A DNA stretch of 43,124 nucleotides from a bacterium (GTDB taxonomy: Bacteria; Patescibacteriota; Minisyncoccia; Minisyncoccales; JAGGXC01), in NCBI GenBank assembly GCA_021163265.1, contig JAGGXC010000025.1:1-43124 (forward strand), read 5' to 3'. Under the pieces are notes generated by a model. The model made no database searches, was not told the DNA's origin, and saw only the letters and a program-made list of their open reading frames with translations. The translations under genes were made by a program, and so were the position numbers. Positions 1-7,293 of this stretch are shown piece after piece. Position 1 is the stretch's first letter. Every line of letters starts with the position of its first letter.

Positions 1-36
1 CCATATATAATTAATATAGGTTACTTTGCATTATTG

Positions 37-576
37 CTAAATGGGCCAGTTATACTTGAGAATTATTTGTTCCTTTAGTTCCCTGCAACTATTAATTTCT
101 GTTTCTGATGTATCTAAGATATCTTTAATTAATCTGACTGTATACTCTAGTTTTTCCAGAAAATCAAGTTCATCTCTTGCAAATTCGTCCATTTCTTCTG
201 GAGATCTAAACTCAGCGTTTTCGAATCTGTTTTTACATCTCTGATAATAGATACACTTTTTATGTCTTCCTCCGTAATAATTGCAGAATTCACAGGGGGT
301 ATTTAAGATTTCAATTTTTCTCAGAGGATCTTTTTCTTCCAGTATTTCCTCGAATTTTCTTTTAGTTAGTGAGATCACTACATTTGGTGGTATTCGTTCT
401 CTCCAGCGAGAATTTGCTTTTAAGTTTGATTCACTAAAGAAATATTCAAGAAGGGACTTTGGCGGAATGAACTCGTGCACGTTCTGATCTTCCTGTTCTT
501 CTATTTCATAATAAGGTCCTATCTTTTCTATGTCTTTTATAATTTCTATCTCTTCCAGAGATTTCTTATCCCACAT
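37..576 (-). CDS. Hypothetical protein with a four-cysteine, possibly metal-binding motif
   Basis: A 179-aa soluble protein that I do not recognise. The acidic N-terminal third is followed by a central cysteine cluster, C95-x2-C98-x9-C108-x5-C114, which is suited to binding Zn or an Fe-S cluster. The C-terminal half is charged and looks helical. The start is ATG at 574-576. Five bases upstream is GGTGATC, which matches the 3' part of the full anti-SD complement. This SD lies inside a 15-bp hairpin arm (577-591), so translation is probably controlled by RNA structure. A strong promoter sits about 390 bp upstream, after a terminator, so the gene is monocistronic with a very long leader. Coding status is well supported; function is unknown. 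Confidence 0.7.
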   Translation of the reverse strand: MWDKKSLEEIEIIKDIEKIGPYYEIEEQEDQNVHEFIPPKSLLEYFFSESNLKANSRWRERIPPNVVISLTKRKFEEILEEKDPLRKIEILNTPCEFCNYYGGRHKKCIYYQRCKNRFENAEFRSPEEMDEFARDELDFLEKLEYTVRLIKDILDTSETEINSCRELKEQIILKYNWPI

Positions 577-633
577 TTTCTGATCACCAAGCTATTGATC
601 AAGAAAATTGATGAACAACTTGCTGATCAGAAA
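577..633 (-). promoter_or_regulatory. SD-sequestering hairpin directly before the 179-aa gene
   Basis: On the minus strand, TTTCTGATCAGCAAG and CTTGGTGATCAGAAA form a 15-bp stem with one mismatch around a 27-nt loop. The loop contains a second, smaller TTCATCAA/TTGATCAA pairing. The 3' arm carries the only good SD (GGTGATC) and ends one base before the ATG. Formation of this hairpin would hide the ribosome site, as in a riboswitch expression platform or a thermosensor. The pairing is seen directly; the regulatory role is inferred. Confidence 0.6.
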
Positions 634-958
634 TCTCCTTAATTGGGAAAAAAGAGGAGGAGAGAATTATTTTCTCTCCAGATAATTATTAGAAGTTGGT
701 TTGAGCTGGAGAAGCTCGCACCAAATGAAAGAACAATAAGAAACTGAGTTTGGCTTCCAGCTGGTCCAATTCCTAAGAAAAAGCGCTTAGCATAGACTGA
801 AAGCCTGGCAATACTAGTAATTATCAGATGTGCACAAGGATATCAAAGTGAAGGATGCCAGATTTAGTAATGCCGCAACGCTCAGTTTCTTTTACTTATA
901 AAAGAGCTTTTAAAAAGTCTGGAAATAGAGAGAAATTTATATTTCTTTCTATTTCCAG
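577..958 (-). ncRNA. Long structured 5' leader RNA of the 179-aa gene
   Basis: Between the promoter at 963-992 and the ATG at 576 there is no credible ORF, but the minus strand can form a chain of helices. They are a 40-nt hairpin at the predicted 5' end (919-958, 18 pairs with one G-U), an 11-bp closing stem AAGAAACTGAG/CTCAGTTTCTT (881-891 with 738-748), inner stems 805-810/856-861 and 752-760/797-805 (9 bp with one G-U), a small hairpin 773-777/786-790, a two-part hairpin at 696-724, an 8-bp hairpin at 659-679, and the SD-sequestering hairpin. I could not match it to TPP, cobalamin, FMN, SAM, glycine, T-box, RNase P, tmRNA or SRP consensus motifs. It may be a cis-regulatory leader or a separate small RNA. 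Confidence 0.55.
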
Positions 959-962
959 TCAT

Positions 963-992
963 ATTATATCATATTCCTTAGGTATTTGTCAA
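963..992 (-). promoter_or_regulatory. Strong sigma-70-type promoter with extended -10
   Basis: The minus strand reads TTGACA (987-992), an 18-bp spacer, then TGA-TATAAT with the -10 hexamer at 963-968. Both hexamers are perfect and an extended TGn is present. The predicted start near 956 places the 40-nt hairpin at the 5' end of the transcript. Confidence 0.7.
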
Positions 993-997
993 GCAAA

Positions 998-1022
998 ATG
1001 CCCTTTATATAAGAAAGGGCAT
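998..1022 (-). terminator. Hairpin terminator after the 175-aa membrane-protein gene
   Basis: ATGCCCTTT and AAAGGGCAT form a 9-bp stem with a 7-nt loop, 18 bp past the stop codon of the gene at 1040-1567. The trailing T-run on the minus strand is short (TTTGCTT) and abuts the next promoter. Termination is likely, but the tail is weak. Confidence 0.5.
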
Positions 1023-1039
1023 AGATATTTTCTCTCTTT

Positions 1040-1567
1040 TTATAAATTTAGATGCGTCAAAAAGCTATTAAGTCTTTTTCCTATTTCTATAAGAATCGCA
1101 TCGTAAAGATTTTTCGTGCTTTTATTTACAGATGTTATAATAGATACCAACTCTTTTGTTTTTTCATATGTTTCTCGCAAGGCAATCTGTGAAACTTCCA
1201 GCATTATCAGTATTGCACCTGTGCCAATTAACATTAATAAACTTGCTGTGCCGTCTACAGAAAAGAAGGCTGTCCAAAGGAATAAAAACAGTGAAGTAAG
1301 CAAAGCAAGGACTATCATTAGATACGCTTTTCTTATTTGTTTTACACACGGAGTATATTCTTCTTCTTTACAAGGAATGTTCGGTGCTTCAGAGAAAATC
1401 GAGAGAGGTTTTTCGTTATATCTTAGGTTTGTCAACGAGCAAGAAAAGATTTCTTTGATTTTCTTAGAAGCTTTATTTGCATAAGTCACTGCAATCGCCA
1501 TAGAAATCATTATAATTCCTGCCAGAACAAAAGCGACTTCAGCAAATATATTTTCTACACCCTCCAT
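1040..1567 (-). CDS. Hypothetical three-TM membrane protein
   Basis: A 175-aa protein with one N-terminal membrane segment (about residues 10-30), a roughly 50-residue charged loop containing three cysteines, a close pair of segments (about 82-103 and 108-128), and a C-terminal amphipathic helix. I recognise no family. ATG at 1567 is preceded by AGGTGA at good spacing. Upstream is a near-consensus promoter (TTGACA-N16-TATAAT, 1597-1624), and a terminator hairpin follows the gene. It is therefore a single-gene unit, located in the membrane; its role is unknown. Confidence 0.65.
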   Translation of the reverse strand: MEGVENIFAEVAFVLAGIIMISMAIAVTYANKASKKIKEIFSCSLTNLRYNEKPLSIFSEAPNIPCKEEEYTPCVKQIRKAYLMIVLALLTSLFLFLWTAFFSVDGTASLLMLIGTGAILIMLEVSQIALRETYEKTKELVSIITSVNKSTKNLYDAILIEIGKRLNSFLTHLNL

Positions 1568-1596
1568 CTTTTCACCTGTTTTCTTATTTTATTTTT

Positions 1597-1624
1597 ATTA
1601 TATATATTATTTGTTTTCTGTCAA
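1597..1624 (-). promoter_or_regulatory. Promoter of the 175-aa membrane-protein gene
   Basis: The minus strand carries TTGACA (1619-1624), a 16-bp spacer and TATAAT (1597-1602). The predicted leader is about 25 nt and includes the AGGTGA ribosome site. Confidence 0.7.
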
Positions 1625-1661
1625 TATAAAAAAATAAGTCTCATAAGTAAATTATGAGACT
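1622..1661 (-). terminator. Rho-independent terminator
   Basis: AGTCTCATAA (1637-1646) and TTATGAGACT (1652-1661) form a perfect 10-bp stem with a 5-nt loop. On the minus strand it is followed by TATTTTTTTAT. It ends transcription arriving from the gene at 1827-2471, just before the next promoter. Confidence 0.75.
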
Positions 1662-1686
1662 ATCTATGATGAAAGAACTGGAAATG

Positions 1687-1782
1687 GTAGGGAAAGGTAT
1701 CAAAAAAAGAAAGGAAAGATGGATGGGATGGTGAGATGACGGGATGGGATTGCCTTCTTTTTAAAAAGATACCTTTCCCTAC
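1687..1782. repeat. 96-bp long inverted repeat with a G-rich centre
   Basis: GTAGGGAAAGGTATC (1687-1701) has its perfect complement at 1768-1782. Further A/T-rich pairing continues inward (AAAGAAAGG with CCTTCTTT). The central segment on the plus strand has five G-runs (GG, GGG, GG, GGG, GGG), which could form a two-layer G-quadruplex. No target-site duplication and no ORF are visible. It could be a MITE-like relic or a processed RNA structure between two genes. Confidence 0.5.
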
Positions 1783-1826
1783 TCCATTATCTATATTATT
1801 GATTTTTTAAAATTTTGTCAAGCTCT

Positions 1827-2471
1827 TTAGCTAAAGAAGATAAAAATTACATTCTTAAGTCGATTAGTTTTTTTGATACTGTCATTCTGTGGTTCAATAG
1901 TGTAAATAACTAAATCTTTTCCTTCTTTTGTCACAAATATATTACCACAATGGTATTCACCGCTTTCTTTATCTAAATAACATATTTCTCCGAAGCAAAT
2001 CTCTGACCATCCGGGGATTGTTATTTGGCCATACAATCTTGTAGCAAAATCGTCGCAATCGAATTCATCATCATCGTAAAAAAATCTGTCTGTATAATCC
2101 TTCCTTAAAAACCTTCTTATTTCAGAAACTGAGGTTAACTTGTACTTATAATCCCCTATAAAGAGATTTGTATTCAATCCATACCAAACAGTTCTATTTA
2201 CGATGAAGTTGTATAATTCCTTATTGCTGATTTCTCCTAGTATCTTAGGTGGCGGAATATCTGCAGTCGGTGGCAACATACAGACCATTGCTACAGAAGA
2301 AAATACAATTAAAAAAATACCGATATGCAGGAATATAAGAAATACTGTTTTTTCTTCCCCTTTTTTTATTTTTATTCTTCGTCTTTTCTTTCGTTCTTTT
2401 TGCTGCGTTTCGCTTTCTGATCTTTCGATTAATCTGTCTACCAGTTCTTCTACATTTCTTTTTTCTTTCAT
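1827..2471 (-). CDS. Membrane-anchored transglutaminase-like/papain-fold protein
   Basis: A 214-aa protein. A highly basic cytoplasmic stretch (residues 25-40) precedes one membrane segment (about 42-66), and a C-terminal domain then faces outward. That domain carries an ordered Cys-His-Asn/Glu set: C139 in DCDDFA, H174 and N177 in YHCGN, and E193 in IEPQND. This pattern resembles transglutaminase-like or papain-fold hydrolases found in bacteria and phages. The substrate is unknown. The promoter at 2494-2522 and the terminator at 1622-1661 make it monocistronic. The family call rests on motif spacing only. Confidence 0.5.
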   Translation of the reverse strand: MKEKRNVEELVDRLIERSESETQQKERKKRRRIKIKKGEEKTVFLIFLHIGIFLIVFSSVAMVCMLPPTADIPPPKILGEISNKELYNFIVNRTVWYGLNTNLFIGDYKYKLTSVSEIRRFLRKDYTDRFFYDDDEFDCDDFATRLYGQITIPGWSEICFGEICYLDKESGEYHCGNIFVTKEGKDLVIYTIEPQNDSIKKTNRLKNVIFIFFS

Positions 2472-2493
2472 TTCCTCTTCTCTCCTCTCTTCT

Positions 2494-2522
2494 TATTTAT
2501 AAGTTTCTTTTTGATTTGTCAA
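2494..2522 (-). promoter_or_regulatory. Promoter of the transglutaminase-like gene
   Basis: The minus strand carries TTGACA (2517-2522), a 17-bp spacer and TAAATA (2494-2499). The -35 lies two bases beyond the stop codon of the upstream gene. A purine-rich leader with AGGAG follows. Confidence 0.55.
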
Positions 2523-2524
2523 TA

Positions 2525-3055
2525 CTATATTATTCTTTTGATTATTTTTAGAAAAAAATAAGCTATAAACGATCCTATTAAGGCGGTTGCTAACTGGGGC
2601 CAACTCATCATTACTGTTGCTTTGGCAGCAATTTCTTTTTTGATTATTAAATTGATTACTACCTGACTGCTTGCAAATAGAAAGATGAACTTCAAGAAAC
2701 TTGCACTGATTGCTCCGAGCCAATAGTTCTTATTTTTTAAGTACCCAAAAGCTAAAATTAAAATTGCATTACCTGTCATAATAAAAGGAATCATAGGAGC
2801 AAGTATAGCCGGAAGTAGTCCAATAGATAAAGCAAATAAACTCGGGAGAAGTCCTATCAAAAGAGTAGCCTCTGTTCCTAAAAGTGCTACTCCTACAAAG
2901 AGGCTTGCATTTACAAGCGGTCCTGTAAGAGCCTGTTGTTTTAAAAAAGGAGCGGTGATACTGATTCCAAGAAGAGTAGCAAAGACTGCTAATTTCCAGA
3001 TAAGGGTTTTGTCCAATAAAATGGGTTTTGTTATATATGTTTTTGTTTCTTTCAT
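2525..3055 (-). CDS. Hydrogenase-linked integral membrane protein, possibly ECF S-component-like
   Basis: A 176-aa protein with five or six hydrophobic segments and short loops, last in the hydrogenase operon (6 bp after hydA). Its size and layout resemble substrate-binding (S) subunits of ECF transporters. From memory, comparable proteins encoded beside [FeFe] hydrogenases are often labelled iron-hydrogenase-associated, but I see no diagnostic motif. It could import a cofactor, move ions, or hold the soluble hydrogenase at the membrane. Location is clear; function is not. Confidence 0.45.
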   Translation of the reverse strand: MKETKTYITKPILLDKTLIWKLAVFATLLGISITAPFLKQQALTGPLVNASLFVGVALLGTEATLLIGLLPSLFALSIGLLPAILAPMIPFIMTGNAILILAFGYLKNKNYWLGAISASFLKFIFLFASSQVVINLIIKKEIAAKATVMMSWPQLATALIGSFIAYFFLKIIKRII

Positions 3056-3061
3056 ATTTTT

Positions 3062-4798
3062 TTATTTTAATTTTTTTATTTTTTCTTTTGTTTTTTTAGA
3101 ATAAGAAGTGTGCAATATAGAATGTGCTAGTGATTTTTCTTTTTCTAAAAATTCCTTATAAATTTTTTCAACTATTGGATTTTTGTGAGCTTTTCTTATA
3201 TGTTTTTTCTTATCTATCGTATACAAAGATTGAGCTCTCTTTTTTCTAATCTCTTTATTAGTTGGAATTGGTTGCCCTCCTCCTCCAATACATCCTCCTG
3301 GACAAGCCATCACTTCTATACAGGTGTATTTTTCTTTTGGGTTTGATTTGATTTCTTCAAGTAATTTTTTTGCATTACCAAGTCCATTTACTACGGCGAT
3401 TTTTCTTACCTTACCATTTATTTTGATTTCTGCTTTTTTTATTCCTTTCATTCCTCTCATAGGTTTGAAGTCAATTCTTTTTAATGTCTTTTTTGTAAGA
3501 ATCTCATAAGTGGTCCGGAAAGCGGATTCCATCACTCCCCCGCTGGCTCCATAAATTACACCAGCTCCTGAAGGATTGCCAAAAATATTATCTAATTTTT
3601 CTGGCTTTATTTTTTTGAAATTTATTTTCTTTCTTTTAATCAATCGCGCTAATTCACGAGTGGTTAAAACATAATCTACTGGTTTCATTCCTTTAATTTT
3701 TAACTCTGGTCTGGTAATCTCATATTTTTTAGCAATACAAGGCATAATAGAAACAACAACTATATTTTTGGGATTTATTTTTTGTTTCTCTGCCCAGTAG
3801 GTTTTTATTAACCCTCCCAGAATTACCTGTGGAGAACGAACAGTAGTTAAATTATGAATAAATTCAGGATAATAATATTCAATATATCTTACCCATGCCG
3901 GGCAGCACGAGGTTAAGCTTGGTAGGTTTTTATTTGATTTTATTCTCTCGACTATTTCTTTTGATTCTTCGGTGGTAGTAAAATCTGCACCGACGGATGT
4001 ATCAAAAACTTTATCAAAACCAAGTTTTTTCAAAACAGCAGCAATCTTTCCCGTAACTACTTCTCCATAAGCCATTCCAAATTCTTCTCCAATGCTTGTT
4101 CTAATAGATGGTGCAAATTGCACTACAACTATTTTGTTTTTTTCGTTTAAGGGCTTTTCGATCTCTTCGAACTCCCCTACTCCTTCAAATGCTCCTGCTG
4201 GACAATGAATGAGACATTGGCCGCAGTAAACGCATACTTTATCTTTTCTTGGTACTACCTTAAAGAGATGATGATCCTTTGTTTCTTTTACTTCCAAAAA
4301 ACCAACACCCTGTTTTTCACATATTTCTACACAATTGCGGCAATCAATGCATTTTGAACTATCAAATATTATAGCGGGTCCGAATTGATAAACAGGATAG
4401 TTTGTTTTTCTGTCTTTAAATCTATTAATTGTTACTTTATATTTTTTTGCCAATTCAAGAAGTTGGCAATTGTTTTGCCAGACGCAATCGTAACATTCTT
4501 CTTTATGCTGCGAGAAAAGAAGTTCTAAATTTATTTTTCTTGCTTTCTTAACTCGTCTAGAATTCGTAAGTATTTCCATTCCTTCTTGGACCTCTGTAGA
4601 ACAAGAAGTAACTAATCGGTTTTTTCCTTTGATTTCCACAACACAAATGCGACAGCTTGCTTTTTCTTTTAGATCAGGATGATAACAAAGAGTAGGAATT
4701 TCAATATTATTTTTTCTTGCTACTTCCAGTATTGTTTCTCCCTTTTTTGCTTTGATTTTCTTGCCGTTGATAAAAATATAGAAACTTTTCTTTTTCAT
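3062..4798 (-). CDS. hydA: [FeFe] hydrogenase catalytic subunit (HydA, group A, NAD-linked type)
   Basis: This 578-aa enzyme interconverts H2 with protons and electrons in the cytoplasm. The order of sites is: N-terminal [2Fe-2S] (C38, C49, C52, C66); His-ligated [4Fe-4S] (H98, C102, C105, C111); two ferredoxin-type [4Fe-4S] clusters (C150-C160 and C189-C199); and the H-cluster motifs TSCCPAW (C298/C299), MPCIAKK (C354) and MACPGGC (C499, C503). A small-subunit-like tail follows the last motif (about 517-560). All expected ligands are present and the length is normal for subunits paired with NuoF-like partners. It overlaps the NuoF-like gene by 4 bp. The HydE/F/G maturases are not in the window. 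Confidence 0.93.
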   Translation of the reverse strand: MKKKSFYIFINGKKIKAKKGETILEVARKNNIEIPTLCYHPDLKEKASCRICVVEIKGKNRLVTSCSTEVQEGMEILTNSRRVKKARKINLELLFSQHKEECYDCVWQNNCQLLELAKKYKVTINRFKDRKTNYPVYQFGPAIIFDSSKCIDCRNCVEICEKQGVGFLEVKETKDHHLFKVVPRKDKVCVYCGQCLIHCPAGAFEGVGEFEEIEKPLNEKNKIVVVQFAPSIRTSIGEEFGMAYGEVVTGKIAAVLKKLGFDKVFDTSVGADFTTTEESKEIVERIKSNKNLPSLTSCCPAWVRYIEYYYPEFIHNLTTVRSPQVILGGLIKTYWAEKQKINPKNIVVVSIMPCIAKKYEITRPELKIKGMKPVDYVLTTRELARLIKRKKINFKKIKPEKLDNIFGNPSGAGVIYGASGGVMESAFRTTYEILTKKTLKRIDFKPMRGMKGIKKAEIKINGKVRKIAVVNGLGNAKKLLEEIKSNPKEKYTCIEVMACPGGCIGGGGQPIPTNKEIRKKRAQSLYTIDKKKHIRKAHKNPIVEKIYKEFLEKEKSLAHSILHTSYSKKTKEKIKKLK

Positions 4799-5775
4799 AA
4801 CAAATTCTCAATTAGACTTTTGAAAGGATTTACCATTATTTTTCCTAATGGACATAAGCTTGTAGCGTCCAAGACAAAAAATAGGTCTTTCAGTGTTTTA
4901 TTATCCAATTTCTTTTTTTGAAGCATTTCTGCTATTCTGAAAGCTCCTTCTCGGCAAGGAGTACATTTATCACAGTTTTCTCTCAAAAAGAAGTTGTTCC
5001 ATTTCTTCATTAACTGAAATAAATCTATTTTTTTTCTATTAAACACAATTATAGTAGCAATTCCTTTAATTTGTCTGTTTAGTTGATTGGGTAGAAGAAT
5101 TTCACCTGCTGCTCCTCCACCTGCTTGAACAAAAAAATCAAAATTAGGGATATTTTTTGTTTCTTGAAGCACTTTTTTTATTGTCCATTTCTCAGGCAGT
5201 TGAAAAACACCAGGATTTTTAATATCTCCGCTGATTGAGAAAAATTTTTGGTTTTTGTACTCGTTTTTGGCAATTTTTGCCACCCAATAAAAAGTTTCTA
5301 CATTGTTGACCAATGTAGGATATCCCCATAGCCCTTTTTGGGTAGGATAAGGAGGTTTTGGACGAGGAAGAGCAACTTTTCCTTCAATTGCTTCACAAAT
5401 TGCTGTTTCTTCTCCTGATAAATATCCTCCTTGTTTTTTTACGATATTGATTGCGAGATTTCTTGTGAGTTTTTTAAGTTTGTATGCAAATCTTTTGTAA
5501 TAATCTTTTCTCAAATAAATATAGGCAGTGCTGTTATCTAGAAATTCAAGAGCGATTTTTATTCCTTCTATGACTTCATTTGGATGATTTTGGAGAATAA
5601 AACCGTCTTTGAAAGTGCCCGGTTCTCCTTCTGATCCGTTGCAGATAATAAACTTTTTTTCTGCTTTTTCTTTCTTTACCAGCTGCCATTTCAACCAAGT
5701 TGGAAAGCTCGAACCACTTCGTCCTGTAAGTTTTTCTTTTTTTAACTTTGTTATGATGTTTTCTCTTTTCATCAA
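4795..5775 (-). CDS. hydB: NuoF-like NADH/FMN subunit of the hydrogenase (short HydB)
   Basis: A 326-aa flavoprotein expected to bind FMN and NAD(H) and pass electrons to HydA. Recognisable NuoF segments are GRSGSSFPT (residues 18-26), CNGSEGEPGTFKD (45-57), the SGEETA...VNNVET region (120-161), and a [4Fe-4S] site C268/C271/C274/C308. It lacks both the N-terminal thioredoxin-like [2Fe-2S] domain and the C-terminal two-cluster domain of longer HydB/HndC proteins. No NuoE-like (HydC) gene lies beside it. The ATG at 5775 has no clear SD, and an in-frame TTG lies directly upstream. The 112-bp upstream gap holds no recognisable gene. Confidence 0.87.
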   Translation of the reverse strand: MMKRENIITKLKKEKLTGRSGSSFPTWLKWQLVKKEKAEKKFIICNGSEGEPGTFKDGFILQNHPNEVIEGIKIALEFLDNSTAYIYLRKDYYKRFAYKLKKLTRNLAINIVKKQGGYLSGEETAICEAIEGKVALPRPKPPYPTQKGLWGYPTLVNNVETFYWVAKIAKNEYKNQKFFSISGDIKNPGVFQLPEKWTIKKVLQETKNIPNFDFFVQAGGGAAGEILLPNQLNRQIKGIATIIVFNRKKIDLFQLMKKWNNFFLRENCDKCTPCREGAFRIAEMLQKKKLDNKTLKDLFFVLDATSLCPLGKIMVNPFKSLIENLL

Positions 5776-5887
5776 GATCAGCTTTGTCTGAAGAAAATCT
5801 CTTTTTAAGATATTCGCCGATTATTGCTAGAGATCTTGTTAGAAACCTTTCTGTAGATTTTACTTTTTTCTTTGACTTTGATTAAGC

Positions 5888-7264
5888 TTAATCTTTCTTT
5901 AGTCTAATTATTATTTCTTTGATTGTATCTTGGAAATTGCCAAAGTTTATGTTTTCTACTGTCCCTTGATCGGTATAGATGCATCTTATAAAAAACGGGT
6001 CTGCTTTGAAAATATACTCTTCATACTTTAAATTTCCTTTAAGGAAGGTTCCTACTGAGTTTCCGAAATATGAATTATGGTATACTTCTTTTGAATTAAT
6101 TTCTGAAAATTCTGTTTCTGGAGTGAAATCTAATTTACGTACTTTTGAGACTTTATCTATAAAATCTTTGAGAGATAAAGAGGAGATATTTTGAGGGCAT
6201 TCTATGATTCCAAAGACAGAGATTTCGAGAGCTGGTCCTGCAATATTGTGAGGTAATATTTCTTTAGAATAGACAATTGTCTTGCAACCAAGATAAAAAT
6301 CTTCTTCTAAAGTTTCTTCTTCTGGAGAAGAATAATATTTTTTCGTGCTTTCTTGGATAATCTTTTTTAATTCATCCTTTGTAAAAGTAGTTTTTTCTTT
6401 TATTTTGAATTCGTTTGAATATACAGTGAATTTTTCTTCCTTAACAGCTTTATTTTTTTCATATTCTTTCAAAGTGATATCTGCTTTTATACGGTAAATA
6501 CCAGCTGGTTGTTGTTGCATTGTGCATATATCTTTTTGATTCCAAGAAAGTTCTCTGGTAGAGCTTGCAGGAAGGGGTTCAGGAGGTATCACAACCGGAA
6601 GTTCTGGATTACACTCCTCATGGTGAATACGGATAGGGATAGTTGTACTGTTTTTATTAATCCTCTCGATTTGATATATAAATTCTCCCGATTTATCTGA
6701 ATTGTTTTCTATAATAATTTTTACTACCTCCCCCTGCTCATACTCTGTTTTGTCTGTAGCGAGGATTACTTGTACTTGTTTTTCAATTTTACATCCACAC
6801 TTTTCAGTATTCTCTTCAGTAATCAAATCTGGATTTGAAATCCAAGGGCAGGGTTCAGATTCGTTCTTCGCTACAGCTTTGCAATACTCTTCACAGTTGA
6901 TTTCTCTTTTTGCTATGCATTTATTATCAACGCAAATAGGTGTGAATTTCTCTATATTTAGGCAGTCAAAACAAAGAGGTGGGGCATACTGCGGACAAGT
7001 TGGCGGGCATTTTGCTTTCATCTCTTGTTCTATTTTTTCTTTATTCCATTTATTTACAACCATTGGCGGTTTTCTTTTACATGGATCTGAAGGCGGGCAA
7101 CATCTAATAAAATCCAAAAACACACAATCTGAATCTTTCTGGCAATATTTTTCATCACCAATAACTTTTGTCTCTAGTGTTAGTTTATTCCAAATTAACA
7201 GTCCGCTAATTACAACAACTCCAATAACCAACACTCCGATTAAGATTTTAATTTTTTGGTTCAT
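5888..7264 (-). CDS. Membrane-anchored Cys-rich surface protein (paralogue 1)
   Basis: A 458-aa protein with an uncleaved-looking N-terminal membrane helix (about residues 5-25), then a Cys-rich extracellular region (about 40-165) opening with CQKDSDC, then an Ig-like segment starting TDKTEYEQGE (about 172). A C-terminal domain of about 150 residues, with no recognised family, follows. It shares the TDKTEY...G motif, the YSNEF ending of that domain and the N-terminal anchor with the next two genes, so the three are paralogues. The Cys pairs suggest disulfides, consistent with an oxidising cell surface. The promoter is not obvious. A 14-bp palindrome (5880-5893) spans the stop codon. Confidence 0.6.
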   Translation of the reverse strand: MNQKIKILIGVLVIGVVVISGLLIWNKLTLETKVIGDEKYCQKDSDCVFLDFIRCCPPSDPCKRKPPMVVNKWNKEKIEQEMKAKCPPTCPQYAPPLCFDCLNIEKFTPICVDNKCIAKREINCEEYCKAVAKNESEPCPWISNPDLITEENTEKCGCKIEKQVQVILATDKTEYEQGEVVKIIIENNSDKSGEFIYQIERINKNSTTIPIRIHHEECNPELPVVIPPEPLPASSTRELSWNQKDICTMQQQPAGIYRIKADITLKEYEKNKAVKEEKFTVYSNEFKIKEKTTFTKDELKKIIQESTKKYYSSPEEETLEEDFYLGCKTIVYSKEILPHNIAGPALEISVFGIIECPQNISSLSLKDFIDKVSKVRKLDFTPETEFSEINSKEVYHNSYFGNSVGTFLKGNLKYEEYIFKADPFFIRCIYTDQGTVENINFGNFQDTIKEIIIRLKKD

Positions 7265-7293
7265 GGTTTCTTCATAGAGTGTTTCTGAATTCT

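Noticed and set aside
41-487. Plus-strand ORFs opposite the 179-aa gene
   Set aside because: Ser/Phe-rich shadows of the minus-strand gene with no start signals.
738-891. Resemblance of parts of the leader (CTGAG, TGATAAT, TGCCAG) to the TPP riboswitch
   Set aside because: The order and spacing of the conserved TPP segments do not match, and the downstream gene has no link with thiamine.
855-1106. Plus-strand ORF of 83 aa
   Set aside because: It runs across a promoter, a 40-nt hairpin and a terminator of minus-strand units, and has no ribosome site or recognisable composition.
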